A stretch of DNA of 10,035 nt, taken from positions 1 through 10,035 of the forward strand of contig JAISOP010000157.1 in NCBI GenBank assembly GCA_031275525.1. Reading direction: 5' to 3'. The DNA is from Tannerella sp. (lineage in GTDB: Bacteria; Bacteroidota; Bacteroidia; Bacteroidales; Tannerellaceae). Shown piece after piece: positions 1-6,880 of this stretch. Made by a program: the position numbers and the translations under genes. How positions within the stretch are numbered: the stretch's first letter is position 1; the number at the start of each line of letters is the position of its first letter. The notes under the pieces are model-generated. The model ran no database searches, was not told where the DNA came from, and saw only the letters and a list, made by a program, of their open reading frames with translations.

Positions 1-35
1 ACATGTAAACTGTAAACAAAAATAGATTTGGTAAT

Positions 36-58
36 AAGTATAAAGTGTATACTTTTTT
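36..58 (+). terminator. possible weak terminator hairpin, plus strand
   Basis: A 7-bp AT-rich stem (36-42 with 48-54, arms AAGTATA/TATACTT, 5-nt loop) runs straight into six T residues at 53-58. This has the shape of a rho-independent terminator for a plus-strand transcript entering from the left, convergent with ribBA. The stem contains almost no GC, so it would be weak. The gene it would serve lies outside the window. Confidence 0.3.
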
Positions 59-70
59 CAGGACATGACA

Positions 71-90
71 GGTGAGCGTTTTCACTCACC
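71..90 (-). terminator. hairpin 3' of ribBA, possible terminator
   Basis: GGTGAG (71-76) and CTCACC (85-90) form a 6-bp stem about 35 bp past the ribBA stop codon. The GTTTTC core between them can add one or two pairs. No T-run follows on the minus strand, so this may be an RNA 3'-end stabiliser or a non-canonical terminator. It is the only clear structure between the stop codon and the window edge on the ribBA side. Confidence 0.35.
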
Positions 91-125
91 ACTAACCACT
101 GCTTGGTATTCATTCTCAATTCCCT

Positions 126-1340
126 TTACTTGACGTTGTGCAGGATATGTCCCATTCGTTCCTTTTTGGTTTTCATGTAAAACTCGTTGTAGGGATTGGG
201 GGGCACTTCGATGGGGATGTTTTCCTCCACGGTCAACCCGTAGGCCTCCAGTCCGACACGCTTGACGGGATTGTTCGTCATCAGCCGCATCCGGGTGACA
301 CCTATCCGGCGTAGTATCTGGGCGCCCACGCCGTAGTCGCGTTCGTCGGGCTGATGTCCCAGGTGCAGGTTGGCATCGACCGTGTCCAGTCCGTCTTCCT
401 GTAGCTTGTAGGCTTTCATTTTCTCCATCAGCCCAATCCCGCGGCCTTCCTGGTTGAGGTAGAGGACAACGCCGCGGCCTTCTTCTTCGATCCTGCGCAT
501 GGCCGCGTGCAGCTGTTCCCCGCATTCGCAGCGCAGCGAACCGAATATATCGCCAGTGATGCAGGACGAATGTACACGCACCAGTATCGGCTCGTCTTTC
601 CGAATTTCCCCCTTGATCAGGACGATGTGTTCCTGGCCGGTACTTTTCTGGAGAAAGGGGAGCAGGCGGAAGTGGCCGTATTGGGTGGGCAGGTTGACTT
701 CCACGCCCCTTTCGACCAGCGATTCCGTTTGGAGACGGTAGGCAATCAGGTCACGAATGGAAATGATTTTGATGCCGAACTTGCGCGAGACGTCCATCAG
801 TTGTGGCAAACGCGCCATGGTGCCGTCTTCGTTGACGATTTCGATCAGTGCGCCGGCAGGATACAGTCCGGCCAGGTGTGCCATGTCCACCGTAGCTTCC
901 GTATGCCCGGAGCGCCGCAGGACGCCGCGCGAACGGGCACGCAGGGGATTGACGTGTCCCGGCCGTCCCAGGTCAGCCGGGGCGGTTTCGGGATTGGCCA
1001 GGGCCAGGATGGTCTGGGCACGGTCATACATGGATACGCCCGTCGTACAGCCGCCGCCCAGCTTGTCCACCGTCACGGTGAACGGCGTTTCGAGCATGGA
1101 CGTGTTGCGCGTCACCTGCATGTCCAGTTCCAGTTCGGCGCAACGCTCCTCCGTAATGGGGGCGCACAGCACACCGCGACCGTGCGTGATCATGAAATTC
1201 ACCTTTTCGGGCGTGATTTTCTCGGCGGCAATGATGAAGTCGCCTTCGTTTTCGCGGTCTTCATCGTCCACCACAATCAGGAATTTCCCTTCGCGAAAAT
1301 CCTCTATCGCTTCTTCTATCGTATTCAGTTTTTCCATCAT
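126..1340 (-). CDS. ribBA: bifunctional 3,4-dihydroxy-2-butanone-4-phosphate synthase / GTP cyclohydrolase II
   Basis: This cytosolic enzyme makes both precursors of riboflavin. The N-terminal half (about residues 1-202) turns ribulose 5-phosphate into dihydroxybutanone phosphate plus formate. The C-terminal half (about 209-400) opens GTP to the diaminopyrimidine. Visible in the first half are the acidic DDEDRENEGD motif (25-34), HGRGVLCAPIT (53-63) and HTE (146-148). In the second half, three cysteines (C260, C271, C273) in the VHSSC...RCECGEQ region match the zinc site, and NQEGRGIGL (296-304) matches the GTP-binding loop. The length, 404 aa, is normal for the fusion. The reading frame extends 14 codons further upstream to 1382, but homology begins at the double methionine at 1340/1337, so I start there. 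It lies 126 bp downstream of the permease gene on the same strand. I found no good promoter in that gap, so co-transcription is possible. Confidence 0.96.
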   Translation of the reverse strand: MMEKLNTIEEAIEDFREGKFLIVVDDEDRENEGDFIIAAEKITPEKVNFMITHGRGVLCAPITEERCAELELDMQVTRNTSMLETPFTVTVDKLGGGCTTGVSMYDRAQTILALANPETAPADLGRPGHVNPLRARSRGVLRRSGHTEATVDMAHLAGLYPAGALIEIVNEDGTMARLPQLMDVSRKFGIKIISIRDLIAYRLQTESLVERGVEVNLPTQYGHFRLLPFLQKSTGQEHIVLIKGEIRKDEPILVRVHSSCITGDIFGSLRCECGEQLHAAMRRIEEEGRGVVLYLNQEGRGIGLMEKMKAYKLQEDGLDTVDANLHLGHQPDERDYGVGAQILRRIGVTRMRLMTNNPVKRVGLEAYGLTVEENIPIEVPPNPYNEFYMKTKKERMGHILHNVK

Positions 1341-1466
1341 ACAAAGCCTGTCAATTATTTTATCATACTTTCTTTTCAACACTCAATTTATACCGCCCCT
1401 GTTCATTCCGCCTAATTATATAAGATAATCATTTTCCCATGCTACAGGACAAGGCCCGGTTGTTTT

Positions 1467-3374
1467 TTAAACGATCATATCCATCAGTTCGTCGCAGACG
1501 CGGCAGATACTCCGGAGGTCGGACAGCAGGAACCTGCGCCGGTAAACGACAGCCAGGTAAACCGGTAGCCCGACGGGGAAGAACCATCCGATGAGGACAC
1601 TCGTTCGCCGGGCAATGGGAAGGCGGGTCCAGCGGTAAGCCTGGATGATGGGGAAATCCATCAGTTTATTCAGCAGCAGGTTGCGGTCGGAATTGCTGCC
1701 ATCCTCCACGAGTTGCTCCAGCGCGGCGGCGATTTGTGCGGCCGGGTTGTCCGTCCCGCCGTGTTTCCAGAACGTCAAGTAGGGTATCCAGCGCTTGTTT
1801 GCAGACAGATAGCTTTCGCACTGCCGTTTCAATTCCGCGACGCGGAGACGGAAAGAGGTGTAATCCAACTGAAACATGATGACTTCCTTCTTTTCAATCT
1901 TCCGGCTGATGCGTATTCCCATCCACTTTTTGAAGCCGTCGATGTAGGTATCGGCATCCAGGATGACGGAGTCGTTGATGGCCTTGTAGGTAAGGAAAAT
2001 CCCCAGCGGGAGCAGTACGGCGGAACTGAGCCACATGCCTTCCCAGGGCGCCCACATCCCGTTGCTGGCCATCTTGAAGCCGATGCTGTCGATGATGTAG
2101 TAGAAGATGAAAAGGAGGACGGAAATCACGGTCGGCATACCCAGTCCGCCTTTCCGGATAATGGCTCCCAGCGGCGCCCCGATAAAAAAGAAAATCAGGC
2201 AGGCGAACGAGAGCGTAAACTTTTTGTGCATCTCTGTGTGATGCCGGCGCATTTCCTTTTCTTCGCCCGCCAGGATGGCCGATTTGAACGCATATTCGTT
2301 CTTCATGTTCTCGAAGGTCGATTTGGCCCGGGTGAGTATGGAGAGGCGGGCGGACGCCGTTTTGGAGAGGTAGAGTTCATCGAAGTCCGGCAGTTCCTTG
2401 GCCGTTTCGCCGGCCGGTTCGGGGGGCGTTGCCGCCGGGGAGTACCGGTATTCGTTCAGGCTTCTTTTGTAGGACTGGTTATAGAGCAGCGTGGCATTCA
2501 GTTCTTTCACGCTGTCGATAGAGAAGGTCATGGAATCAATGGATTTGCGCAGGTCGGCCAGGTCTTTCCCGATGTAGCGGTTTTGCATCAGCGATTCGTC
2601 CGCCCGGCTGAAGTTGGCGTCATATTTTATCAGGATTTCCTTCATCCCGAAGGTTTCCTTCCGGTAGGGCACGGGGTCGTTCGATTTGGTGTTGCGTTCC
2701 CGGCTTTTCTGGTTCTTCACATTCTCAAACGCTTCGCCGTTGTACAATGAAAGAATCAGGTACAGTTTGTTGGTCGCCATTTTCAGCCGTCCGGAATCGG
2801 CCACAATGACCTGTAAATTGTTGAATCCTTCGGAATAGTCGTAAATCATCAAGTTCCTTAGCAGACCGTCGCGGTCTTTTTTTTCCACATAAATATTGTA
2901 GCCTGCGATTTCACTATAGAAGGTACTTTCCGGTATCTCGAGTTCCGGCGATTTCTGCCGCATGGAAAACAACAGCGTCCACATCTTCACCTGCGAAGGC
3001 GGAATGACGTTGTTCTGGAAGTAGAAGGCGCCCACCGCCACGAAACACAGCACAATAACCAGCGGTTTCATGATGCGGAACAGTGAAATGCCGGCCGCCT
3101 TCATGGCCAGCAGTTCGAACTGTTCGCCCAGGCTTCCGAAGGTCATCAGCGAAGCCAGCAGCACGGAGAGCGGCAACGCCATGGGTACAAGCGACAGTGC
3201 CGCATACGAAAACATCTCGCCCAGTACGCTTAATTCAAGTCCTTTCCCTACCATTTCGTCGATGTATTTCCACAAAAACTGCATGAGGACAATGAACAGG
3301 CAGATGCCGAAAGTCATGACAAACAACGGCAGGAAGGTTTTCAGCAGGAAAATATACAATCGCTTTATTCGCAT
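1467..3374 (-). CDS. YjgP/YjgQ (LptF/LptG) family permease, Bacteroidetes long form
   Basis: LptF and LptG are the inner-membrane subunits of the ABC complex (with LptB) that pulls lipopolysaccharide out of the membrane and passes it to the periplasmic bridge. The 635-aa product begins with three hydrophobic segments (about 10-35, 55-80, 100-121). A long periplasmic region with beta-jellyroll character follows (about 122-385), then three more segments (386-405, 412-430, 446-463). The conserved GAPLGAIIRKGG stretch stands at 399-410. Proteobacterial LptF/G end near this point at roughly 360 aa. This protein is larger, with a longer periplasmic region and about 170 further residues containing one more hydrophobic stretch (592-611). 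It cannot be labelled F or G with certainty; it resembles the long LptG-like proteins of Bacteroidales. A TACTTTTG box lies 21 bp upstream. The start at 3374 puts MRIKRLYIFLLKTF just ahead of the first membrane segment, as expected. Confidence 0.88.
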   Translation of the reverse strand: MRIKRLYIFLLKTFLPLFVMTFGICLFIVLMQFLWKYIDEMVGKGLELSVLGEMFSYAALSLVPMALPLSVLLASLMTFGSLGEQFELLAMKAAGISLFRIMKPLVIVLCFVAVGAFYFQNNVIPPSQVKMWTLLFSMRQKSPELEIPESTFYSEIAGYNIYVEKKDRDGLLRNLMIYDYSEGFNNLQVIVADSGRLKMATNKLYLILSLYNGEAFENVKNQKSRERNTKSNDPVPYRKETFGMKEILIKYDANFSRADESLMQNRYIGKDLADLRKSIDSMTFSIDSVKELNATLLYNQSYKRSLNEYRYSPAATPPEPAGETAKELPDFDELYLSKTASARLSILTRAKSTFENMKNEYAFKSAILAGEEKEMRRHHTEMHKKFTLSFACLIFFFIGAPLGAIIRKGGLGMPTVISVLLFIFYYIIDSIGFKMASNGMWAPWEGMWLSSAVLLPLGIFLTYKAINDSVILDADTYIDGFKKWMGIRISRKIEKKEVIMFQLDYTSFRLRVAELKRQCESYLSANKRWIPYLTFWKHGGTDNPAAQIAAALEQLVEDGSNSDRNLLLNKLMDFPIIQAYRWTRLPIARRTSVLIGWFFPVGLPVYLAVVYRRRFLLSDLRSICRVCDELMDMIV

Positions 3375-3394
3375 GTATTCGTTTTTTTGAAGTG

Positions 3395-3402
3395 CAAAAG
3401 TA
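3395..3402 (-). promoter_or_regulatory. -7 box for the LptF/G-type permease gene
   Basis: Read on the minus strand this is TACTTTTG, an exact match to the Bacteroidetes -7 consensus TAnnTTTG, 20-30 bp before the start codon. This implies a very short 5' UTR. No convincing TTTG -33 element sits 19-21 bp further up; the nearest TTTTG is only about 12 bp away. The IS5-type relic begins 46 bp upstream, so the element did not remove this box. Confidence 0.5.
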
Positions 3403-3471
3403 GCGTAAAACGGGCAAAAGGGGAGAACCGGGATGTGAAACTACATTAGACCTCATGCGAAACCAGTTAAC

Positions 3472-3926
3472 CTAATCAAGATTGCAAACAGCGGCAATAA
3501 ACTTAAACCGCGACCCAAATCGTTTACGCCGGTTATGGTAAGCGGTAACTCCGAGTTCGCATGTAAACCTCTTATGCCAAGATAACCGGTATCGATTTTG
3601 ACTCCGGTTATCTTGGCAAAACTCGTTTTCGATTCGCAGAACAGTTTGCAATCATGTTTTCTGCCACCGCAAATGCCGTGCAGATAGATTGCTTTCCGAA
3701 ATGTCGAAATCGGCAGCAATGTGTGTATAGGTACGGTATTCACGTAAATATCCCAGCCTCGCCAACATATCTTCTATGCTTAGTTTCGACGAACGACCGC
3801 CTCAACCGTGTTTTATGGCGTATGCCTTGCGCAAGATATCTACCATTACCGCGAAGGTAGCGGACTTTACTCCCCTAAGCGCCGAAATTTTTCCGGCTTG
3901 GAATTCTTGATGTACTCGTATCTCAT
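3472..3926 (-). pseudogene. IS5-family DDE transposase remnant (HARBI1-like DDE type)
   Basis: This minus-strand relic must be read across several frames. It opens with MRYEYIKNSKPEKFRRL. After a frameshift it continues GVKSATFAVMVDILRK, then an in-frame stop, then SKLSIEDML and GYLREYRTYTHIAADFDIS, the N-terminal helix-turn-helix part of IS5-type transposases. A second piece, DTGYLGIRGLHANSELP, matches the D-x-GY-x-GI-x-x-x-H block of the catalytic domain. A third, YHNRRKRFGSRFKFIAAV, matches the conserved C-terminal end and stops at 3472. The central catalytic region and about 40 residues before the C-terminus are missing. With frameshifts, a stop codon and deletions it cannot encode an active enzyme. 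Family assignment is from remembered motif patterns; I have no database match. Confidence 0.72.
3576..3617. repeat. perfect 14-bp inverted repeat inside the IS relic
   Basis: GCCAAGATAACCGG (3576-3589) and its exact complement CCGGTTATCTTGGC (3604-3617) flank a 14-bp spacer. The hairpin lies inside the transposase remnant, between the N-terminal and DxGY blocks. It may mark the site of an internal deletion or rearrangement. No T-run follows on either strand, so it is not a standard terminator, although it could hinder transcription running on from tsf. Confidence 0.7.
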
Positions 3927-4005
3927 GCCGCAATGGTACAGCTATTTAATTGGTTTCGCAAGAGGTCTTCTAATGAATAAAACTCTTGATGAATGAATTT
4001 TCAAT

Positions 4006-4830
4006 TTATTCCAGATTCAATGTCACGCGTTTAAACGTGGTCACTGTAAGCACTCTGTCCTGTTGCTGCAAGTATTGTTCGATTGTAAGTTTCGAATCCT
4101 TCACAAAGTCCTGCTGCAATAACGTACTATCCTTGTAGAATTTCTGCAATGCGCCTGCTGCGATACGATCGATCAGGTTTTCCGGTTTACCGCTCTGGCG
4201 CGCCTTGTCACGAGCAATTTCCAGTTCGGAGTCAATCACCTTTTGCGGAACTTCGCTCGGCGTCACAGCCACCGGATTCATGGCGGCCACCTGCATGGCT
4301 ACGTCACGCGCCACCTGATATTCAAGTGTCCGGTTAAAGGCAACAATCGTCGCCAGTTTATTCCCCGGATGGATATACGAAATGGTGGACTCACCTGTCA
4401 CGTACTCAAAGAAACCCAGTTCCATCTTTTCGCCCGTGATGCCGATCCGGTCGATCACATGGTTTTCGATAGAACGCCCGTCGGCCAGCGGCACGGCCAG
4501 CAACTCGACCAGCGAATCCGGTTTTTGGGCCATGGCGACGTCCAGAATGGTTTTCGTCAATGCGATAAAGTCTGCATTCTTTGCCACGAAATCGGTTTCA
4601 CACTTCAGTGCAACAATTGCCGCAAATGCTCTGTCATGCGCAGCCAGCACACAACCTTCGGCTGCTTCGCGATCCGAACGCTTTGCGGCCACAGCCTGAC
4701 CCTTTTTACGAATGATCTCCATTGCTTTCTCGAAATCGTTTCCCGCTTCTTCCAGCGCTTTCTTGCAATCCATCATTCCTGCTCCGCTCATTTTACGCAA
4801 ATGAGCTATATCAGCCATTGTAACAGCCAT
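4006..4830 (-). CDS. tsf: translation elongation factor Ts
   Basis: EF-Ts is the nucleotide-exchange factor that releases GDP from EF-Tu in the cytosol so that EF-Tu can reload with GTP and aminoacyl-tRNA. The 274-aa product has the N-terminal UBA-like domain (about 5-45) with SGAGMMDCKKAL (15-26). The TDFVAKN motif (79-85) inserts into EF-Tu's nucleotide site. The remainder carries the expected core subdomains, including ITGEKMELGF (131-140) and the HPGNK block (154-158). Length is typical of Bacteroidetes EF-Ts. It starts 30 bp after the rpsB stop codon, in the widely conserved rpsB-tsf pair. No intrinsic terminator is seen in the 37 bp between its stop codon and the IS5-type relic. The normal 3' end may have been displaced by that element, or the relic's hairpin may now serve. 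Confidence 0.96.
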   Translation of the reverse strand: MAVTMADIAHLRKMSGAGMMDCKKALEEAGNDFEKAMEIIRKKGQAVAAKRSDREAAEGCVLAAHDRAFAAIVALKCETDFVAKNADFIALTKTILDVAMAQKPDSLVELLAVPLADGRSIENHVIDRIGITGEKMELGFFEYVTGESTISYIHPGNKLATIVAFNRTLEYQVARDVAMQVAAMNPVAVTPSEVPQKVIDSELEIARDKARQSGKPENLIDRIAAGALQKFYKDSTLLQQDFVKDSKLTIEQYLQQQDRVLTVTTFKRVTLNLE

Positions 4831-4860
4831 ATCTTTTCCTCTTTTTTATTGTTTAATATT

Positions 4861-5715
4861 TTAATCTTCGTCCAAATTCTTGGCCACGCGCGAAATCACC
4901 GCTGCATTTATGGCCTCATCGTCCTCCTTGTGAGAACGTTCCTTCCGGGCGGAAGACTTTGCCCGCCGTTCTCTTTTGGGCGTTGCTTCTTCGCTTTCTC
5001 CCTCTTCCCCACTCTCTTTGGCAAGCGCCTTGCCTTCTTGAAGGCCTTCGTTTATGGCCTCGTAAACGACGGTCATAATCAACTCAACCGATTTGGTGGC
5101 ATCGTCGTTAGCCGGAATCACGAAGTCAATATCTGTCGGGTCGGAATTGGTATCCACCATGGCGAACACGGGAATACCCAGCCGTTTGGCTTCACACACG
5201 GCGATATTCTCCTTCATCACGTCGATGACGAACAGCGCTGCCGGCAGACGGTTCATGTCGGCAATTGAGCCCAGTGTCTTTTCCAGTTTCGCACGCTGGC
5301 GCGTAATTTGGAGTTTTTCCCTTTTGGAAAGGTTGTTGAACGTCCCGTCCTTGCTCATCTTGTCGATGGAGGACATTTTCTTCACTGCCTTGCGGATGGT
5401 CGGGAAATTCGTCAACATACCGCCCGGCCAACGTTCAATCACGTATGGCATACCGATGGCAACGGCTCTGTCAGCCACAATTTGCTTGGCCTGTTTTTTC
5501 GTTGCGACGAAAAGGATTTTTCTGCCCGTGCGGGCCAGGTTCTTCAAGGCTTCCGCCGCCTCGTCTATTTTAACAACTGTTTTATGTAAATCAATGATAT
5601 GAATACCATTGCGCTCCATAAAGATGTAGGGAGCCATAGCAGGATTCCATTTCCTTTTTAGGTGTCCGAAATGAACGCCTGCTTCCAATAATTGTTCAAA
5701 ACTAACTCTTGACAT
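4861..5715 (-). CDS. rpsB: 30S ribosomal protein S2
   Basis: S2 joins the 30S subunit late and helps bind S1 and messenger RNA. The 284-aa product carries both family signatures: LEAGVHFGHLKRKWNP (10-25) and PVFAMVDTNSDPTDIDFVIP (182-201), followed by ANDDA. The coiled-coil insertion falls at about 105-150. The frame is open 12 codons further upstream to 5751, but MSRVSFEQLLEAG is the family N-terminus, so the start is 5715. After about residue 232 comes a tail of some 50 residues, rich in Glu, Lys, Arg and Ser, which is longer than in E. coli S2 (about 240 aa). A 153-bp gap with possible RNA structure separates it from rpsI. I found no TAnnTTTG box in that gap, so it is probably transcribed from the rplM promoter. 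Confidence 0.96.
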   Translation of the reverse strand: MSRVSFEQLLEAGVHFGHLKRKWNPAMAPYIFMERNGIHIIDLHKTVVKIDEAAEALKNLARTGRKILFVATKKQAKQIVADRAVAIGMPYVIERWPGGMLTNFPTIRKAVKKMSSIDKMSKDGTFNNLSKREKLQITRQRAKLEKTLGSIADMNRLPAALFVIDVMKENIAVCEAKRLGIPVFAMVDTNSDPTDIDFVIPANDDATKSVELIMTVVYEAINEGLQEGKALAKESGEEGESEEATPKRERRAKSSARKERSHKEDDEAINAAVISRVAKNLDED

Positions 5716-5755
5716 TTTTCTGTTTTTTAATCGTTTACTTTCTATTTTCAATCAA

Positions 5756-5820
5756 CCGTCCGGTAGTCTTCTTGCACCTGCAATGAGATGATAAGGCAGG
5801 TCTGACGGAAAAATCCGGAC
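5756..5820 (-). promoter_or_regulatory. structured leader before rpsB, possible ribosomal-protein autoregulatory element
   Basis: In the 153-bp rpsI-rpsB gap (5716-5868), an outer stem GTCCGG/CCGGAC (5758-5763 with 5815-5820) encloses an inner 6-bp stem ACCTGC/GCAGGT (5776-5781 with 5796-5801). A competing 5-bp pairing CCGTC/GACGG (5756-5760 with 5804-5808) shares bases with the outer stem, so the two cannot form together. S2 represses its own operon in proteobacteria. A similar role here is inference only; I do not recognise a named RNA family. Confidence 0.35.
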
Positions 5821-5868
5821 AATTTAGATACTAAACGCCTCTGGCTTACAAGAAATTCACAAATAACA

Positions 5869-6255
5869 TTAACGTTTGCTGAACTGGAATCTCTTGCGTG
5901 CCTTGGGTCTTCCCGGTTTTTTGCGCTCCACGGCACGCGGGTCACGCGTGACGAATCCTTCCGCTTTCAAAGCGGGTTTCGATTCCGGATTGATTTTAAT
6001 CAATGCACGGGTAATTGCCAACCGGATTGCTTCCGACTGTCCCTTGAATCCGCCGCCAAAAAGGTTTACCTTGATGTCGTACTGCTCAGCCATATTCAGT
6101 ATGGATAATGGCTGCTTCACAACGAACTGCAGGATGGGAGAGGGAAAATAGTCCGACAATTCACGCCGGTTTATCGTAATTTTACCGTTTCCTTCACTGA
6201 CGTACACGCGAGCTACGGCCGCCTTACGTCTTCCTATTGCATTTATTACTTCCAT
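5869..6255 (-). CDS. rpsI: 30S ribosomal protein S9
   Basis: S9 sits in the head of the 30S subunit, and its C-terminal tail reaches the P-site tRNA anticodon. The 128-aa product shows the signature GGGFKGQSEAIRLAITRAL (67-85). It ends in the basic tail RDPRAVERKKPGRPKARKRF followed by QFSKR; the universal last residues Lys-Arg are intact. Its ATG begins 5 bp after the rplM stop codon, the standard rplM-rpsI pairing, so the two are surely one transcript. Length is normal for the family, and no alternative start is needed. Confidence 0.97.
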   Translation of the reverse strand: MEVINAIGRRKAAVARVYVSEGNGKITINRRELSDYFPSPILQFVVKQPLSILNMAEQYDIKVNLFGGGFKGQSEAIRLAITRALIKINPESKPALKAEGFVTRDPRAVERKKPGRPKARKRFQFSKR

Positions 6256-6260
6256 ATAAA

Positions 6261-6716
6261 TTAGTTAAGTAAGTTGATATCCACCTGTTTGGGCGTTTGA
6301 GCCTCGTGCTTGTGTACGTTGCCCGCATAGACATGCAAGTTGTTAATCAACTTGTCTCCCAGACGATTTTTAGGCAACATGCCCTTGACTACTTTCCTGA
6401 ACAGACGGTCTTCCCCTTTCGCCATCAACATGGCCGGGGTGTATTCGCGCTGCCCACCGGGATAACCGGTATATCTCAAATAAATACGGCCGTTCCACTT
6501 GTTTCCTGTCAGAACGACTTTATCTGCATTGATGATAATGACATTATCACCACAATCAACATGCGGAGTGAAATTGGGTTTGTATTTACCGCGCAAAAGC
6601 TTGGCCACTTTCGAGCAGATACGCCCCAATGGTTGGCCGGTTGCATCTACAACTACCCACTCTTTGTTCACAGTTGCTTTGTTTGCAGAAATGGTCTTGT
6701 AACTTAAAGTATCCAC
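6261..6716 (-). CDS. rplM: 50S ribosomal protein L13
   Basis: L13 is an early-assembling protein of the 50S subunit. The 151-aa product contains VVVDATGQPLGRICSKVAKL (21-40), HVDCGDNVIIINADKVVLTG (52-71) and the signature region VKGMLPKNRLGDKLINNLHV (110-129) continuing YAGNVHKHEAQ. The first ten residues, MDTLSYKTIS, fit Bacteroidetes L13. It is the first gene of the rplM-rpsI-rpsB-tsf cluster. It is preceded by a leader of about 110 nt and a promoter with an exact -7 box (see 6833-6863). Confidence 0.97.
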   Translation of the reverse strand: MDTLSYKTISANKATVNKEWVVVDATGQPLGRICSKVAKLLRGKYKPNFTPHVDCGDNVIIINADKVVLTGNKWNGRIYLRYTGYPGGQREYTPAMLMAKGEDRLFRKVVKGMLPKNRLGDKLINNLHVYAGNVHKHEAQTPKQVDINLLN

Positions 6717-6762
6717 TGCTAAAAACTATTTTTTAATTCATACTAAACACGTTCCGCCACTG

Positions 6763-6793
6763 TTACCCGGACATAAGAAGAATAACGGGCTAA
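6763..6793 (-). promoter_or_regulatory. hairpin in the rplM 5' leader
   Basis: Within the probable 5' UTR, TTACCCG (6763-6769) pairs with CGGGCTAA (6786-6793) as a 7-bp stem with a one-base bulge and a 16-nt loop. L13 regulates its own operon in other bacteria through a leader element, so a similar function is possible. This stem is modest and I do not recognise a named class. Confidence 0.3.
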
Positions 6794-6832
6794 GAACTAA
6801 TTATTTAAAACTTACTGATAATAATCGATCGG

Positions 6833-6863
6833 CAAAGGTATAACTTTTCTTTGAATAATGAAA
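6833..6863 (-). promoter_or_regulatory. promoter of the rplM-rpsI-rpsB-tsf operon
   Basis: On the minus strand the -7 box is TACCTTTG (6833-6840), an exact fit to TAnnTTTG. TTTC (6860-6863), one base from the TTTG -33 element, sits 19 bp upstream. Transcription would begin near 6826 and give a leader of about 110 nt. The promoter begins 18 bp past the end of recognisable transposase sequence, so this operon's upstream boundary is an insertion scar. Confidence 0.65.
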
Positions 6864-6880
6864 CATTTCGGGCTTTTTTT

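Larger units (their letters stand above)
3448..3968. mobile_element. decayed, internally deleted IS5-type element with intact terminal inverted repeats
   Basis: The two ends, 3448-3470 and 3946-3968, are 23-bp inverted repeats with two mismatches (core GCGAAACCA/TGGTTTCGC). The outer ends may continue into CATTAGA at 3444-3450 and its complement at 3969-3975, with 3 bases inserted on the right. No clear target duplication is seen. At 521 bp it is shorter than a complete IS5-type element because much of the transposase is gone. It is inserted between tsf and the permease operon, with only 37 bp between the element and the tsf stop codon. Confidence 0.75.

Noticed and set aside
23..30. TAGATTTG, a -7-like box on the plus strand at the left edge
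   Set aside because: No -33 partner is available in the window and no gene follows on that strand, so a chance match is likely.
126..1382. Longer ribBA with 14 extra N-terminal residues
   Set aside because: The family sequence begins at MEKLNTIEEAI; the extra residues are basic and come from AT-rich intergenic DNA.
507..1415. 302-codon open frame on the plus strand opposite ribBA
   Set aside because: It is the antisense of a clearly identified gene whose motifs and length are complete. Its translation shows no family pattern.
1713..2750. 345-codon open frame on the plus strand opposite the permease gene
   Set aside because: It is an antisense shadow with the odd composition typical of GC-rich shadow frames; the permease is coherent throughout.
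4243..5268. 341-codon plus-strand frame spanning tsf and rpsB
   Set aside because: It crosses two certain genes on the other strand and the gap between them. It is His/Phe/Cys-rich with no recognisable domain.
4861..5751. Longer S2 starting at 5751
   Set aside because: S2 proteins begin at MSRVSFEQLLEAG; the 12 added residues lie in the AT-rich leader.
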